A stretch of 64,000 nt of DNA. Source: Caenorhabditis elegans. Its lineage: Eukaryota > Nematoda > Chromadorea > Rhabditida > Rhabditidae. Shown one piece after another: positions 45,215 to 55,092 of this stretch. Position 1 is the stretch's first letter. Each line of letters starts with the position of its first letter. The stretch is from positions 3,158,501 through 3,222,500 of the forward strand of contig NC_003280.10 in NCBI RefSeq assembly GCF_000002985.6. The letters run 5' to 3'. The notes below the pieces were generated by a model. That model did no database searches. It saw only the letters and a list, made by a program, of their open reading frames with translations, and was not told where the DNA came from. The translations under genes and the position numbers were made by a program.

Positions 45215-47326
45215 ATGAATATCGATTTTAATACTCCGACGTGGTTAATCAACTACTATAATGTCGTTGGACTCATTTCCTTATTGATTAATATCCACAC
45301 TATGCTTTTGATAATTTTCAAGAGTGACAAGCTTGGAAACTTCAAATATTTCATGCTCGCGTTTCAGGTGGAATCTTTTTTTGTTGTTCAAAAATTATGT
45401 TTCAATCATTATCAGATTATAAATACGGTCTCGGATTTTCACGTGACAATTCTGATGCAAGCCGTCCCATTGTTCCCAATTTGGGCATTTTTTAGTGTTG
45501 GATTGGCAGCCGACGAACTTGAAATTTGGAGTCACATTCTTATTGTAAGTACGTTAAAAGCGAGTGATAATTAATAAAATTTTGGGTTGAAGGCGGTATT
45601 GATAACATCAGTGGGATGTCAATTTGTGAGTCTCGAGTTTTGTTTTCTCAAGAAGCATCAGGCAATTGCCGAGATTACGAGACGACACCAAATTCCTGAA
45701 ATGAAGCTTAACATTTTTCGGATTTGTATGTCTATCTGGCCTATTTTTACTTATATTCTGATATATTTGGCCGGGATGAAGAGAGAAGTGTCAATGGCGT
45801 TTGTTGTACTTGTATGCGTTTCGGCCATTTTTTAGGGGCTGGCGCCGGCTATCGGAAAACAGAAATCGATAGTTGTCGAGATCTCAAATAATTCGGCAGG
45901 CCTAGTCAGGGGTGGGCGGCAAGTGCCGGTCGGCAAATTTTTTTTGTGGACAAATACGGCAAATCGGCAAACTGCCGGTTTGTCGATTTGCCGGAAATTT
46001 TCAATTCCGGCAATATGCTGGTTTGCCGGTTTGCCGATTTGTCAAAACTTTTCAATTCTGGCAACATGGGAGTTTGCCAGTTTGCGGAAATTTTAAATTT
46101 TTTTATTGCCGATTTGCCGTTTGGCGGATATTTTGAATTCCGACAATTTGAGGGTCTGCCGATTTGCCGGAAATTTTCAATTCCGGCAACATGGAGGTTT
46201 GCCAGTTTGCCGGAATTTTTAATTTTCGGCAAATTGCCGATTTGCCGTTTGCCGGATATTTTAAATTCCGGCAATTTGCTGGTTTGCCGATTCACCAAAT
46301 ATTTTAAATGCCCGCATTTTGCCAGTTTGTCGATTTGCCGGAAATTTCAAGTTCTGACAAACTGCCGATTTGCTCGACATTTTAATTTTCGGCAATTTCC
46401 CGGTTTGCAGATTTACCTAACATTTTGAATGCCGGAAATTTGCCAGTTTGTCGATTTGCCGGAAATTTTAAATTCTGAAAAATTGCCCATTTGCCGAAAA
46501 TTTTTAATTACACCCACTGACCACTATCGCCAGCTATCGGTTTGGCCAGTAGCATGTTTTTCAAAAAAAAAATTTCAGACATACCCCCAATACATATCCG
46601 AGTTCTCGAAGCTTAACAATTTTGCAATTTACCAATGGAGCTTCTGGTTCATATTTTCGGGAATTGTCGCGACATTCGGAATTGTCTTATATTGCATTAT
46701 ATGCAATTTTGCAACTTATGACATGCTTTTAATGCTCAAAGAGGTTCAGCTCAAAGTTTCAAATCAAAATTACAAACGCCACAGGTCAGTTTTAACGACA
46801 CTTATTGCTCAGTCGTTGGGCTCTTCAGTAATTGTGGTGCCGGGCTTCGCTTTAATGGTTTTTGGCCTACTCGAGCTCGGATATGATCAACGTGAGTTTT
46901 TCAGTTTTTAAAAAGCTTTTTCATTCGTTTTTTTTGCAGTAATATGTGAAATAATTTGCATGGTGTTTTCCCTTCGTGGTTCAATTCATTCGATAGTTTT
47001 TGTGCTGACTACTCCTCCCTATCGGAGATTTATTTTTGGGTAAAGGTTGTAGCAGGGGTGGGCGGCAACTGCCGTTATGGTAAATTTGCCGGTTTGCCGA
47101 TTTAGCCAAAAATTTTCAATTCCGGAAATAAACCGGTTTGGCGATTTGCCGAATATTTTATGTTCTGGCAGTTTGCCGGTTTGTCGTTTTGCCGGAAAAA
47201 ATTGTTTAGCCGCCCATCCCTAGATTGGAGTTCAATTGATCGTTGCTGTAATGATGGAATTTCAGCGTGCTCCCGCGAAAAAAACCAAACGTTTCTACTG
47301 TAGCTGTCTCAATAAATACAATATAA
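45215..47326 (+). CDS. Sri-family 7TM chemoreceptor, intact
   Basis: Six exons: 45215-45367, 45416-45544, 45593-45811, 46579-46891, 46940-47039, 47266-47326; 975 bp, 324 residues. Start MNIDFNTPTWLINYYNVVG; SDKLGNFKYFMLAFQ; exon 2 MQAVPLFPIWAFFSVG; exon 3 LEFCFLKKHQAIAEI; exon 4 YPQYISEFSKLNNFAIY, DMLLMLKEVQLKVS, YKRHRSVLTTLIAQS; exon 5 VFVLTTPPYRRFIF; exon 6 LPRKKPNVSTVAVSINTI-stop. Exon 3 uses a TTGAAG acceptor. Introns 3 (767 bp) and 5 (226 bp) are each enlarged by GGTGGGCGGCAA repeats; ignoring the second one hides the tail exon, and the frame would end early at TAA 47040-47042. Confidence 0.87.
45905..46510. repeat. 600-bp GCCGGTTTGCCGATTTGCC repeat in Sri intron 3
   Basis: Begins GGGGTGGGCGGCAAGTGCCG and continues as about 12 irregular 45-50 bp units of TTTGCCGGAAATTTTCAATT type. 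It is the largest of four copies of this family in the window. Long open frames here are repeat translations. Confidence 0.9.
47050..47222. repeat. GGTGGGCGGCAA repeat in Sri intron 5
   Basis: Begins CAGGGGTGGGCGGCAACTGC and ends TTAGCCGCCCATCCCTA, so the two ends are inverted (GGGTGGGCGGC versus GCCGCCCATCCC). This supports a discrete foldback element rather than a simple repeat. Confidence 0.8.
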
Positions 47327-47564
47327 GTTGCTCATCGATTTATGTGAAATATATACTTTTCGAATTCAAAATGTTAAATCATCAAATAAAGTATTACGGA
47401 ATTAAAAGTGTTGATTGTCTATTTTTTTAAATTCTAAACACTAGAACTTTTCAAATCTAGAGTCGATTAGTCATGCGTTGCGGTCGCGTCGCGGTAAAAA
47501 CTTTTTTCATCGTTATTTCAGTAATTCATTTATTAAGAATAAAAGTTGAAAATTAATAAAAAAT

Positions 47565-48023
47565 TTAAATAAGGAAAGAACAAATAATTTCAAAGCATTT
47601 GATCTCCACAAGGTTCCTGTTCATAACTGCTTCGAGCAAGTTTTGATCCACAATCTGCATGCTCTTCTCCGCCAGAGCCACTTGCTGCTTCATAATTCCA
47701 GTAACACCTTCGAAGCTTTTTCCTGTGTTGGCTCTTACTTCATGGACTAGGTTTAAGCTCATAAGATTGAGCTCTGCAATTGCGATGTGCTCTAGCTTCT
47801 TCCAGATTTTGATTTTTTCATCCAACACCTCCAATTGAGCAGTTGCTGAGATGGCTCCAAAGCGACCGTTGAGGAAGTTGAGCTCCGCGACTGAAATGTT
47901 CTGTGACTTTCGTTCCGAGGTCTTCGACTTTTGGAGCAGTTGTTCTTCGAGGGCTGGTGGGCTGGAGTTGGAGCTAGTAGAGTTTTCAGAAGAAAACCCA
48001 GGGTAGCAGGAGAAGAACGACAT
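47565..48023 (-). CDS. Orphan 152-residue helical protein, left member of a head-to-head pair
   Basis: A single exon, start MSFFSCYPGFSSENS. Ser-rich N terminus (residues 1-25), then a mostly helical body: PALEEQLLQKSKTSERKSQN, AELNFLNGRFGAISATAQLE, IKIWKKLEHIAIAELNLMSL, HEVRANTGKSFEGVTGIMKQ, QVALAEKSMQIVDQNLLEAV. No signal peptide or TM. The divergent neighbour at 48439 encodes an obvious paralogue (about 65-70 percent identical by eye), and conservation is at the protein level, so both are real genes. The C-terminal 20 residues have diverged (CFEIICSFLI). Family not recognised; function unknown. Confidence 0.78.
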   Translation of the reverse strand: MSFFSCYPGFSSENSTSSNSSPPALEEQLLQKSKTSERKSQNISVAELNFLNGRFGAISATAQLEVLDEKIKIWKKLEHIAIAELNLMSLNLVHEVRANTGKSFEGVTGIMKQQVALAEKSMQIVDQNLLEAVMNRNLVEIKCFEIICSFLI

Positions 48024-48438
48024 TTTGAGGAGGTTGAGATTCTGAAATACGAAAAGTTTTTAAAAAATTAACGACTAAAATTCAAAATATAGAAAAAGAG
48101 AAACAGAAATTATAAATAAATGAGCAGAAATGAGTGCTAGAATTAACACCAGCCAGAGAAAAAAAAACATTATGAACATACATATACTTGTCAATATACC
48201 CAGCATTGCAGCTCCGCCTACTTACCTGCAGACGGTCTACCAAACTTGGTAGATCTTCTCGAGACCGGTAAAGGGGCGGGGCTAGTCTGGTGCTGCAATT
48301 TCAGATGGACTAGTTGTTTGCTCATTCATTCATATTTTTTGTTTCCATTTTCTGTTTTTTGGTTTCTTTTCTTCCTCTGAAAATATTTGAATTTCTGTAA
48401 TTTTTTATATTTTATTATAGAATCCTAAAATCCTCAAA
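48024..48438. promoter_or_regulatory. Shared divergent promoter region with a large imperfect dyad
   Basis: About 415 bp separate two divergent paralogues. Near its middle (48205-48299) is an imperfect dyad: outer ATTGCAG...CTGCAAT, then CTCCGCC...GGGGCGGGG, TTACC...GGTAAA, GGTCT...AGACC, around the inner TCTACCA-AACT-TGGTAGA (48236-48253). It could be a symmetric operator-like control site or a small foldback element. Confidence 0.55.
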
Positions 48439-48888
48439 ATGTCCTTCTCATCCTGCTTTCCAACTGTCTCTGGCTTCAACCTTGGAACCTTCTCAAGCTC
48501 CAACCCTCCAGCTCTCGAAGAGCAACTTCTCCAAAAATCCAAGTTTGTGGAGCGAAATGCACCTAACGTATCAGCTGCGGAGCTTAATTTCCTCAACGGA
48601 AACTTCGGAACCATCTCAGCATCTGCTCAATTGGAGGTACTTGACCACAAAATCAAAATCTGGAAGAAGCTGGAGCACATCGCCATTGCAGAGCTCAATC
48701 TCGCAAACTTAAATCTTATCAATGAAGTGAGAGCCAACACAGGAAGAGGCTTCGAAGGGCTCACTGTATTAATGAAGCAGCAAGTGGCTCTAGCGGAAAA
48801 AAGCCTGCAGATTGTGGAGCAAAACTTGCTCGTTGCAGTTATCGACAGACAACTCGTGGAGCTCACGATGAAGATGCAAATGCTTTAA
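48439..48888 (+). CDS. Orphan 149-residue helical protein, right member of the head-to-head pair
   Basis: A single exon, start MSFSSCFPTVSGFNLGTFSS. The body parallels the left gene: PALEEQLLQKSKFVERNAPN, AELNFLNGNFGTISASAQLE, IKIWKKLEHIAIAELNLANL, NEVRANTGRGFEGLTVLMKQ, QVALAEKSLQIVEQNLLVAV, ending LTMKMQML-stop. AATAAA lies at 48955, 67 bp past the stop. The regular heptad-like helices suggest a self-associating coiled-coil bundle. Local GC and codon use are clearly higher than in the surrounding spacer. Confidence 0.8.
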   Translation: MSFSSCFPTVSGFNLGTFSSSNPPALEEQLLQKSKFVERNAPNVSAAELNFLNGNFGTISASAQLEVLDHKIKIWKKLEHIAIAELNLANLNLINEVRANTGRGFEGLTVLMKQQVALAEKSLQIVEQNLLVAVIDRQLVELTMKMQML

Positions 48889-48899
48889 ATTTTTTTTCG

Positions 48900-49367
48900 T
48901 TCACTCATTTTATTACTTTAATAATACTTGTAATTAACTTTTTGATAATATCTTCAATAAACCTATAATTGAAAATCCATGGAAATCGTTGGCAGTAATA
49001 TGATTTATTACATTTTGTGTAAGACGAGCATTTGGATCGCCAGATGCAATAAAACCTATACTCCCATCCTAACCGTACCGGAAAAATAATCGATATTTAT
49101 TAGGTGACGATCATAGAGCATCACAGGGCTGTAAAAAGGTGCCTCAACCTAACTGTAAAGAATATTATTTTGAACATAAATATTTTTTAGTTATTGTTGA
49201 ACAAATGTTTTATTTGAATTATCATTTGGAATTGCCATTTTCAAATAAAAACTAAAAAAAGAAGTTCTGGAAATTTCTAGATTTAGAAAAAAACTATTCA
49301 GTTTGTCAAGAGAAATTTATGAAATTCCTAATTTACAAATATAGTTTGTAGTTTTTTATTTTAAACA
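48900..49367. other. Convergent spacer
   Basis: 3' flanks of the helical gene and of the first BTB gene. AT-rich, no further feature. Confidence 0.5.
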
Positions 49368-50251
49368 TTATTCATTCAAGTTCCCCAACACAAATTCGAT
49401 ATCCTCCTCCAACTTTTCCAAAAACGAAATAGTAAATCTGAACGGTAATTTTGGAGCATTATAGAAGCAGTAGGTCCATGACGGAGCTGCTTCCTCACGG
49501 CCAGGAGGTAAAAATTGTGATGGATTTTGTTGGATTGTTTCGTATGGGGATTCTTCTGGAAAAGTCTGTAATTTTTTTCAGCAAACTTTTTTTCAAAACT
49601 CACTGAAATATATCTCCAACATTCCGTGGTGCTTCTCCAAAAAATCTCGAATTTTGAAATTTGAGGGAATGTGAACAATTCGATTGTCTTTGACCAGATA
49701 GAATATCACTAGAACCGGCTGAAAGAAGAAATCGAAACTACAAATTGAAAACTTGAAACTGTCTATTGGAAACCACAAACTACAAACTATAAACTACAAA
49801 CTACAAATATTTCTTTATCACTAACCTTTCCAGCTTCCGCTATCAACTTCAGCAAATCGTGATAAGAATCAAACGTCCGCATTTTACAAGTTGACCTCTT
49901 GCAAAGCTCCATTAAACCTTCTTTTAGATAAAATTGAGCTTCTTTCAAAATTTCTCGAACTTCTTTTTCAGATTCTGGAAGTAAATCCACGTCTGCACCA
50001 TCTCTCAGGTAATTTAGAATTTTTTCGAAATGCCTCGGAGATCGGTCTATGAAAATGCAATTTGAGTCGTCTTTTTGGATCTGAAAGTTAATTTTTTTAA
50101 ATTTCAGAAATACAAAATCAAAAATACTTACAGGAATCTCAGTTTCCAGCAGTGTTTTGAAAAACCCGTCGAACTTTGTCAGGGTAGACTTTGAAGTTTC
50201 AAATATGGTCCCACCAATGTTAAGCCGGATTTTTTCGTCGATGAAGCTCAT
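49368..50251 (-). CDS. BTB/T1-domain (KCTD-like) protein, subclass A
   Basis: Four exons (50251-50132, 50080-49826, 49718-49604, 49555-49368), 678 bp, 225 residues. The T1-type BTB domain runs from residue 7 to about 100: IRLNIGGTIFETSKSTLTKF, CIFIDRSPRHFEKILNYLRD, VREILKEAQFYLKEGLMELC. A second domain follows (PVLVIFYLVKDNRIVHIP, then KIRDFLEKHHGMLEIYF) and a C-terminal helix FLEKLEEDIEFVLGNL. Two other genes (55952 and 62698) share this second domain. Exon 4 is reached by the acceptor TTTTCCAG|AAGAATCC; the nearer ATTACAG would break the frame. KCTD proteins elsewhere are often Cul3 adaptors; that role is an inference here. Confidence 0.82.
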
Positions 50252-50592
50252 TTTCAGAGAATTTCCGACAAAAATGGGGAGTTGGAGTGATCGAATGAAT
50301 ATTTTTCATTTCAAATTACGTTGAATAGCGCAGAATTTCGCAACCAGGTGAGTTGGAGTTATATGTAGTGGGAGTGAGTAGACAATTTCGTAACAAAAAA
50401 TTTCCGAAAAGATTAAAACCGGCAGATTTTCAGCCTAAAATTGGTTTCAGAGCAGCGTCTGAAAATCTCTGCAATGAGAAGAGTTAGAGCGGCCGACATC
50501 TAACAGGACCCATAGAGTTTTTAACATGTGACGGCTGCTGGGAACAAAATCATGAGGTAATTCATTGTATTCAGTTGGTAGTTTGAAGTTTT

Positions 50593-50650
50593 TATTTTGT
50601 AGTTAGGCTTAGGCCTATGCTTACGCTTAGGCTTAGGTTTAAGCTTATGC
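50593..50650. repeat. Short degenerate TTAGGC tract
   Basis: About eight TTAGGC-like hexamers (TTAGGC, CTTAGG, CTTACG), in opposite orientation to the tracts at 896 and 30533. Confidence 0.75.
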
Positions 50651-50923
50651 GAAGCCATATACAAGAAATTTCATTTAATTTCAAAAATTAAAATTTTCTG
50701 TAATTTTGATGAGAAGTTTAAATAGAATTTTTGTCCCAAATTTCCGAAAAATTGTGGGAAATTGCAAAAATTTTAAAAATTATTTCAGGTTTCCAAAATT
50801 TATGATTTTTTTCACAATTTCTAATTTTTTTTTCTCACTGAACCCTGTCCCTGTCCCTCCGCGTTCCTCTTTTTCATTTTTGCTGTGGTGGCCATCTTGC
50901 TAAGTTTAAATTTGTTTACTGAA

Positions 50924-50943
50924 GAGACGCAGACACTTTTTTC
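50924..50943 (+). promoter_or_regulatory. GAGACnCAGACACTTTTT upstream motif (BTB gene 51164)
   Basis: GAGACGCAGACACTTTTTTC, about 220 bp before the ATG. The same motif lies 180-210 bp before the BTB genes at 53871, 57581 and 59570. Function unknown. Confidence 0.5.
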
Positions 50944-51163
50944 TAGTAGATTCTATGTTCTTTCTCTCCTGCGTCTAGGTTCTCTCATCAACTGTTTTTT
51001 TGTTTTTGCCGCGATTTCTCAGTTTTTACTTGAATAAAATGTGAAAAAAGCTTTTTTTAAATTGATGGATACAAATTGTAATCATGAATTTGACATTAAT
51101 ATTGACAAAACCGATCCACCGAAATCCCAGATAAACTCAAACTGTTATTGTTTCTGAAAGTAA

Positions 51164-52092
51164 ATGCTCCGGCTCAATGTAGGTGGCAAGGAATTTGTCA
51201 CTTCTAAAGCGACTCTAACAAAGTTCGATGGATACTTCAAGAACTTACCAGAAATTCAGCAAGTGGTAGATGTTTTGAAAGTATATATATTTTATTAAAA
51301 GTCGCTTTTTTCAGAACCCGACTTCTCCAATTTTCGTCGACCGCTCCCCGAAACACTTTGAAACCATTCTGAATTTTATGAGAGATGGTGATGTGGATCT
51401 TCCCCAAGAATACCTCAATCAGTTGCTCCGCGAGGCCAGATTTTACGGATTGGTGAAATTAGTGAGAGATTGTGAGCAAGCAATTGCAAGATTGGATGTA
51501 GGCTCAGGCAGGCCAAGTGAGAGAGCGGATCCGTTGTCAGATATCATTTGCAACTGTAGATCTACTTCAAATGTAATTTTTTTTTGTTCAAAGTTGAACC
51601 AATAATTAAAAAATATAATTCAGAATGTTGCTCCAGCCGTCGTGAATTCTGAAATAAAGCCTCCAAATAAAGAGAATGACCTATCAATTGCCTCAGTGCC
51701 GGAGTACGATGCTAACCAAAACATTGTCAAAAATAGCGAGAAGATGATGTTGGAAATCGGTAAGCTTTAAAAACTTTATTTTATTATAGCAATTCATAAT
51801 TTCGATTTCAGAAAAAATCCCGTCACCCCCAAAAGATGCCAAAATCGAAAATTACGACGATTATTTGAAACTGGTGTTCTCCAATATCATCGATGCAGCT
51901 CGGGATAAAATCTCCAATTGGGATTTTAAAAAAGCCGGCGAGGCACTTCAATTTGCACACCGAGGCATCAGAGGGACCCTCTCGTTTCTGACTGATTCTA
52001 GAAGACTTTGTGGCGTGGCAGCTTCATCGTTTGCCGAATTGCGTAAATTATGGACGTGGGTGTCCAGAGTCTTTGTTCCTGTTAGAATATAA
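51164..52092 (+). CDS. BTB/T1-domain (KCTD-like) protein, subclass B
   Basis: Four exons (51164-51265, 51315-51572, 51624-51759, 51812-52092), 777 bp, 258 residues. Start MLRLNVGGKEFVTSKATLTK; PIFVDRSPKHFETILNFMRD; LNQLLREARFYGLVKLVRDC complete the T1 fold (residues 1-95). A low-complexity acidic linker follows (residues about 110-165) and then a C-terminal helical region (FKKAGEALQFAHRGIRGTLS, LRKLWTWVSRVFVPVRI-stop) that aligns with the last exon of the gene at 59570. The end is amphipathic and might bind membranes. Subclass B genes all have a short first exon ending at the first BTB helix and a phase-1 last exon. Confidence 0.82.
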
Positions 52093-52261
52093 TACAAACT
52101 TCTTTTAAAAATTAAAACCTCTATTTCTCCATTTCTTCCCTAATCTCACACCAATCAACCTTTTCCCCTGCTTTACTCATTCCTATGGGATAATGTTTTC
52201 TTCACTGCCCTTCTTCCGACATCGATTTCTACTCATTTAAAAGTTCAAATTATATTTGCTT

Positions 52262-52773
52262 TAAAGGTGATGTAGTATAATTTGTTTTATTGCTTTATTA
52301 GATTGTCTGAAAACACCGAATTTTATAATGAAACTTCTTGAAAATTTCTCGAGATAAAGTTATGGTGGCTCAAAAAATTATCTGAAAATTTGAAATTTGA
52401 AATTTGACGACTTGTCAATGTCACAGCGACTGGAAACTAATTTTTATGTAGTCACCGTCGAATTTTGGGTAAACAAGTTAAATATCTTGGGGTTTCAACT
52501 CGATTTAGGCACTTTAAAAAAAGATTTGAAAACTCAAGATATTTAACTTGTAAAACCAAATTAGACGGTGACTTCAAAAAAAAAAGAAGTTTCATGCGGA
52601 TGCAACATTGACAAGTCGGTCAAATTTCAAATTTTAACCACCTTTAGGTCATTTTTTGAACCGCCATAACTTTTTTTGAGAAGTTTTCAAGAAGTTTTAT
52701 TAAGAAATTCGGAGTTTTCAGACAATTTTAAGTCTAATAAGGCAATGAAAAAATTCGACTACACCACCTTTAA
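52262..52773. mobile_element. 512-bp foldback element with about 200-bp arms
   Basis: The left end AAAGGTGATGTAGTATAATT is mirrored by AATTCGACTACACCACCTTT at the right; inside, ATTAGATTGTCTGAAAAC mirrors GTTTTCAGACAATTTTAAG, and CACCGTCGAATTTTGG mirrors CCAAATTAGACGGTG around a short centre. No coding frame. A palindromic non-autonomous transposon. Confidence 0.85.
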
Positions 52774-53558
52774 TGCCATTTTCAGCCTGAGCTGCTAGTA
52801 GATATGACCCGCGATGTGTCGCCTGCTAGTAGATTCTTATAAATACGATGTCCTCTTTTTTTCAGTTTGAGTTATTTGTGTGGAATAAAATATTCAATGC
52901 AATATTTTGAGCAGTTCAGAGAAAACAGAATTGTGCAAAAAGGTTTAAGAAATGACAAAATGTTCCAGACTGTAATAGCAACAATCAATCGTATACAAAA
53001 CTTTCGGAAAATTAAAAAAATGAGCAGCCGACGAAATCAAGGAACACCAAGAACTAGATTATCTTATGGTATCTGCTGGCAGCGGCAAAAAATTGCTTCG
53101 ACGCTTGACCCATTTTTCGGTTCAAGTTTGCACAAGAATATTCTAGAAGCTTGTGATTGATGAAATAAGAATTTTTTTACGTGGTGAAATATTTTTTAAA
53201 TTATTTCCAAAGCCTGGAAAAAGTATAAAAAAAAGTAAAACCAATTGATTTAAAAACGTGAAATATCTAGAGCTTGAATTTCCATTTCAAAAAACTTGTA
53301 TCACAAGTTGGCGAAACTTGGGCAAAAGTTGGATTCAGATTGTACCAAAGTTTGACCCAAGTTTTACCCAACTCTTGCCAAACTTTGGCTCAAACTTTTC
53401 TTGTTTCTTTTCAAACTTGGGCAGAAATGAAATTGGGCATTAAACAAGGTTTCGGGTATGATAAAAAGTACGGTCTGATATTGTCACAAGCCGCGTAATG
53501 GGTCTCGCTATTTTTTTCTGCGTCTTTTCATCAAAGATGTTCTCTCGCTGATCCTTTT
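52774..53558. other. Spacer with AACTTGGGC-type inverted pieces
   Basis: Contains a GTGTCGCCTGCTAG copy (52817) and a run of alternating AACTTGGGCAAAAGTT / CAAACTTTGGC pieces (53308-53425). A 97-residue frame at 52867-53160 has no supporting features. Confidence 0.5.
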
Positions 53559-53710
53559 CCAGATTTGGTTGCTATGCGACACTGCTCAAAAACCAGAACT
53601 CTAAGTTTTTTTTTCTGCTTATGTCGACGTGTTCTAACAGAGTTTAACCCTTTAACCAAAGAGACTCAAACACTTTTTCGAAAAAGTTTCACTCTCATAT
53701 CTCTCACAGC
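53559..53710 (+). promoter_or_regulatory. Conserved BTB upstream module (copy before gene 53871)
   Basis: CCAGATTTGGTTGCTATGCG at 53559, then a TATGTCGACGTGTTC box, then GAGACTCAAACACTTTTTCG at 53661. The same three boxes in the same order and spacing precede two other BTB genes. GTTGCTATGCGAC is close to an RFX/DAF-19 X-box half-site pair, but with a one-base rather than two-base centre. Confidence 0.6.
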
Positions 53711-53870
53711 TGCTTTATAATTCTTTCTCGTGTTGTTGACACTGGTCTATCGCTCAATATATCCCTCAACAATTTAGTTTGAACGCGCATTTGATTGTTT
53801 CCAATTCGTTTGAAAATTGACCAATAAGCCTATATTCACATTTTCCAAACTTATTCGATCTAGAATTTAT

Positions 53871-54652
53871 ATGGGAAACAATATTATTAAATTGAACGTG
53901 GGTGGAAAGGAGTTCTCCACTACTGAAGCGACTCTCACTAAGTTCGAGGGATATTTCAAGCAGAAATTAAAGACTCGTGGAAAGGTAGGATTTGTAGATT
54001 TGCGACAATGTTTTTAGAACAAAAAATTGTATTTAGATTTGGCAAACTACTCTATTCATTGACCGCTCCCCAACACATTTTGAGATAATATTAAATTTCA
54101 TGAGAGATGGGAAGGTGGATCTTCCAGAAACTCTTAAAGAACTGATGCCAATATTCCGGGAGACGGAGTACTATACGTTGGCCAGTTTAGTTGAACAATG
54201 TGGAGGAGCAATTGCAAGTTTGGGTGGTGGCCCGGAATTTGATAAGTTTCGAGGAATTATTCCAACTGTGAGTCGTGTAATTTTTTTAAGATTTTGCTTT
54301 AAATTGTGGTTTAGGAAGCTGTTGTTTCAATCAATAACAGTGACGTTGACAATAATCAAGTAGAAGTTGGAAGTGAGTTTTTTTTTCAAAATTTTCAATA
54401 AAAGCCATTGAGGTACTCATTTTCTGATGCCACTTTTCAGACTACTACGTGAATTATATCAGAGCGGCAACATATGATAGATTTATGAAATGGAAAAACT
54501 CCTCAAAGACGGAGCAATATGCTGAGCAGGAAGATACCCCTTCGACAATGTTTTGGAAAATTGTTTTAATACTATGTATTTACATTTTATGTGAATATTT
54601 AGTGCAAAAATTTAGACCACAAAAATCTCGGCAACAAAAATTATTTATTTAA
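53871..54652 (+). CDS. BTB/T1-domain protein with C-terminal transmembrane helix
   Basis: Four exons (53871-53984, 54037-54267, 54315-54372, 54441-54652), 615 bp, 204 residues. Start MGNNIIKLNVGGKEFSTTEA; LFIDRSPTHFEIILNFMRDG; LMPIFRETEYYTLASLVEQC form the T1 domain; a short linker ending DNNQVEVG; then a single strongly hydrophobic helix MFWKIVLILCIYILCEYLV near residue 175 followed by a basic tail ending KLFI-stop. This predicts a tail-anchored BTB protein with the BTB domain in the cytosol. The gene at 57581 has the same architecture. It is preceded by the conserved module at 53559 and followed by the palindrome at 54949. Confidence 0.82.
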
Positions 54653-54659
54653 AAAAGTA

Positions 54660-54948
54660 GATCGTCTCTGCTTTTTAACAAATTTTTTTTAATATCAATA
54701 GAAAATTCAAAAAAAATTCAAAACCGAAAAAACAATTACAAAATAAAAAAACCGACCTTTTCGAAAAAAAAAACATAAGAAATCAGTAAAAAGTATCATT
54801 TACTCCTTCCCTGATGTATCTCTTTTTCACATTTTTACATGTATCTTCATATTCCCGTTGGTTTTTTTACTGTGCTCCCCCTCATCTTTTGATCTCAATC
54901 CTAAATTATATTCTTAATGTTAATTCAATTTTTATTGTACTGTATATT
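54660..54948. other. Spacer 3' of BTB gene
   Basis: A-rich low-complexity DNA (AAAAAACCGAC pieces), similar in character to the stretch after the BTB gene ending at 60490. No gene. Confidence 0.5.
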
Positions 54949-55092
54949 TTATTTTCTTCGTCTATGAGCTCAAAGGGAGGCACATTCATGCAAAGTGGTG
55001 TCGCCGGGCGGTCCGAATTTTTTGACCGCACGGCGACACTACTTTGTATGAATGTGCCTCTCTTTGAGCTCATAGACGAAGAAAATAAAATA
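54949..55092. mobile_element. 144-bp perfect-type hairpin element (copy 1)
   Basis: The left arm CTTCGTCTATGAGCTCAAAG ... GCAAAGTGGTGTCGCC is mirrored by GGCGACACTACTTTGTATG ... CTTTGAGCTCATAGACGAAG; arms of about 60 bp and a loop of about 20 bp around GAATTTTTTGA. A second copy is at 60855-61000. Confidence 0.85.

Larger units (their letters stand above)
50260..51163. other. Divergent spacer between BTB genes
   Basis: Contains a GCGGCCGACA copy (50490), a short telomere-like tract (50593-50650), AT-rich DNA and the GAGACGCAGACACTTTT motif at 50924 that also precedes three other BTB genes. No gene. Confidence 0.6.

Noticed and set aside
45906-46428. Long frames on both strands (FRFAGNFQF-like)
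   Set aside because: Repeat translations in intron 3 of an Sri gene.
52867-53160. 97-residue plus-strand frame
   Set aside because: No motif, no paralogue, no poly(A) signal placement; probably chance.
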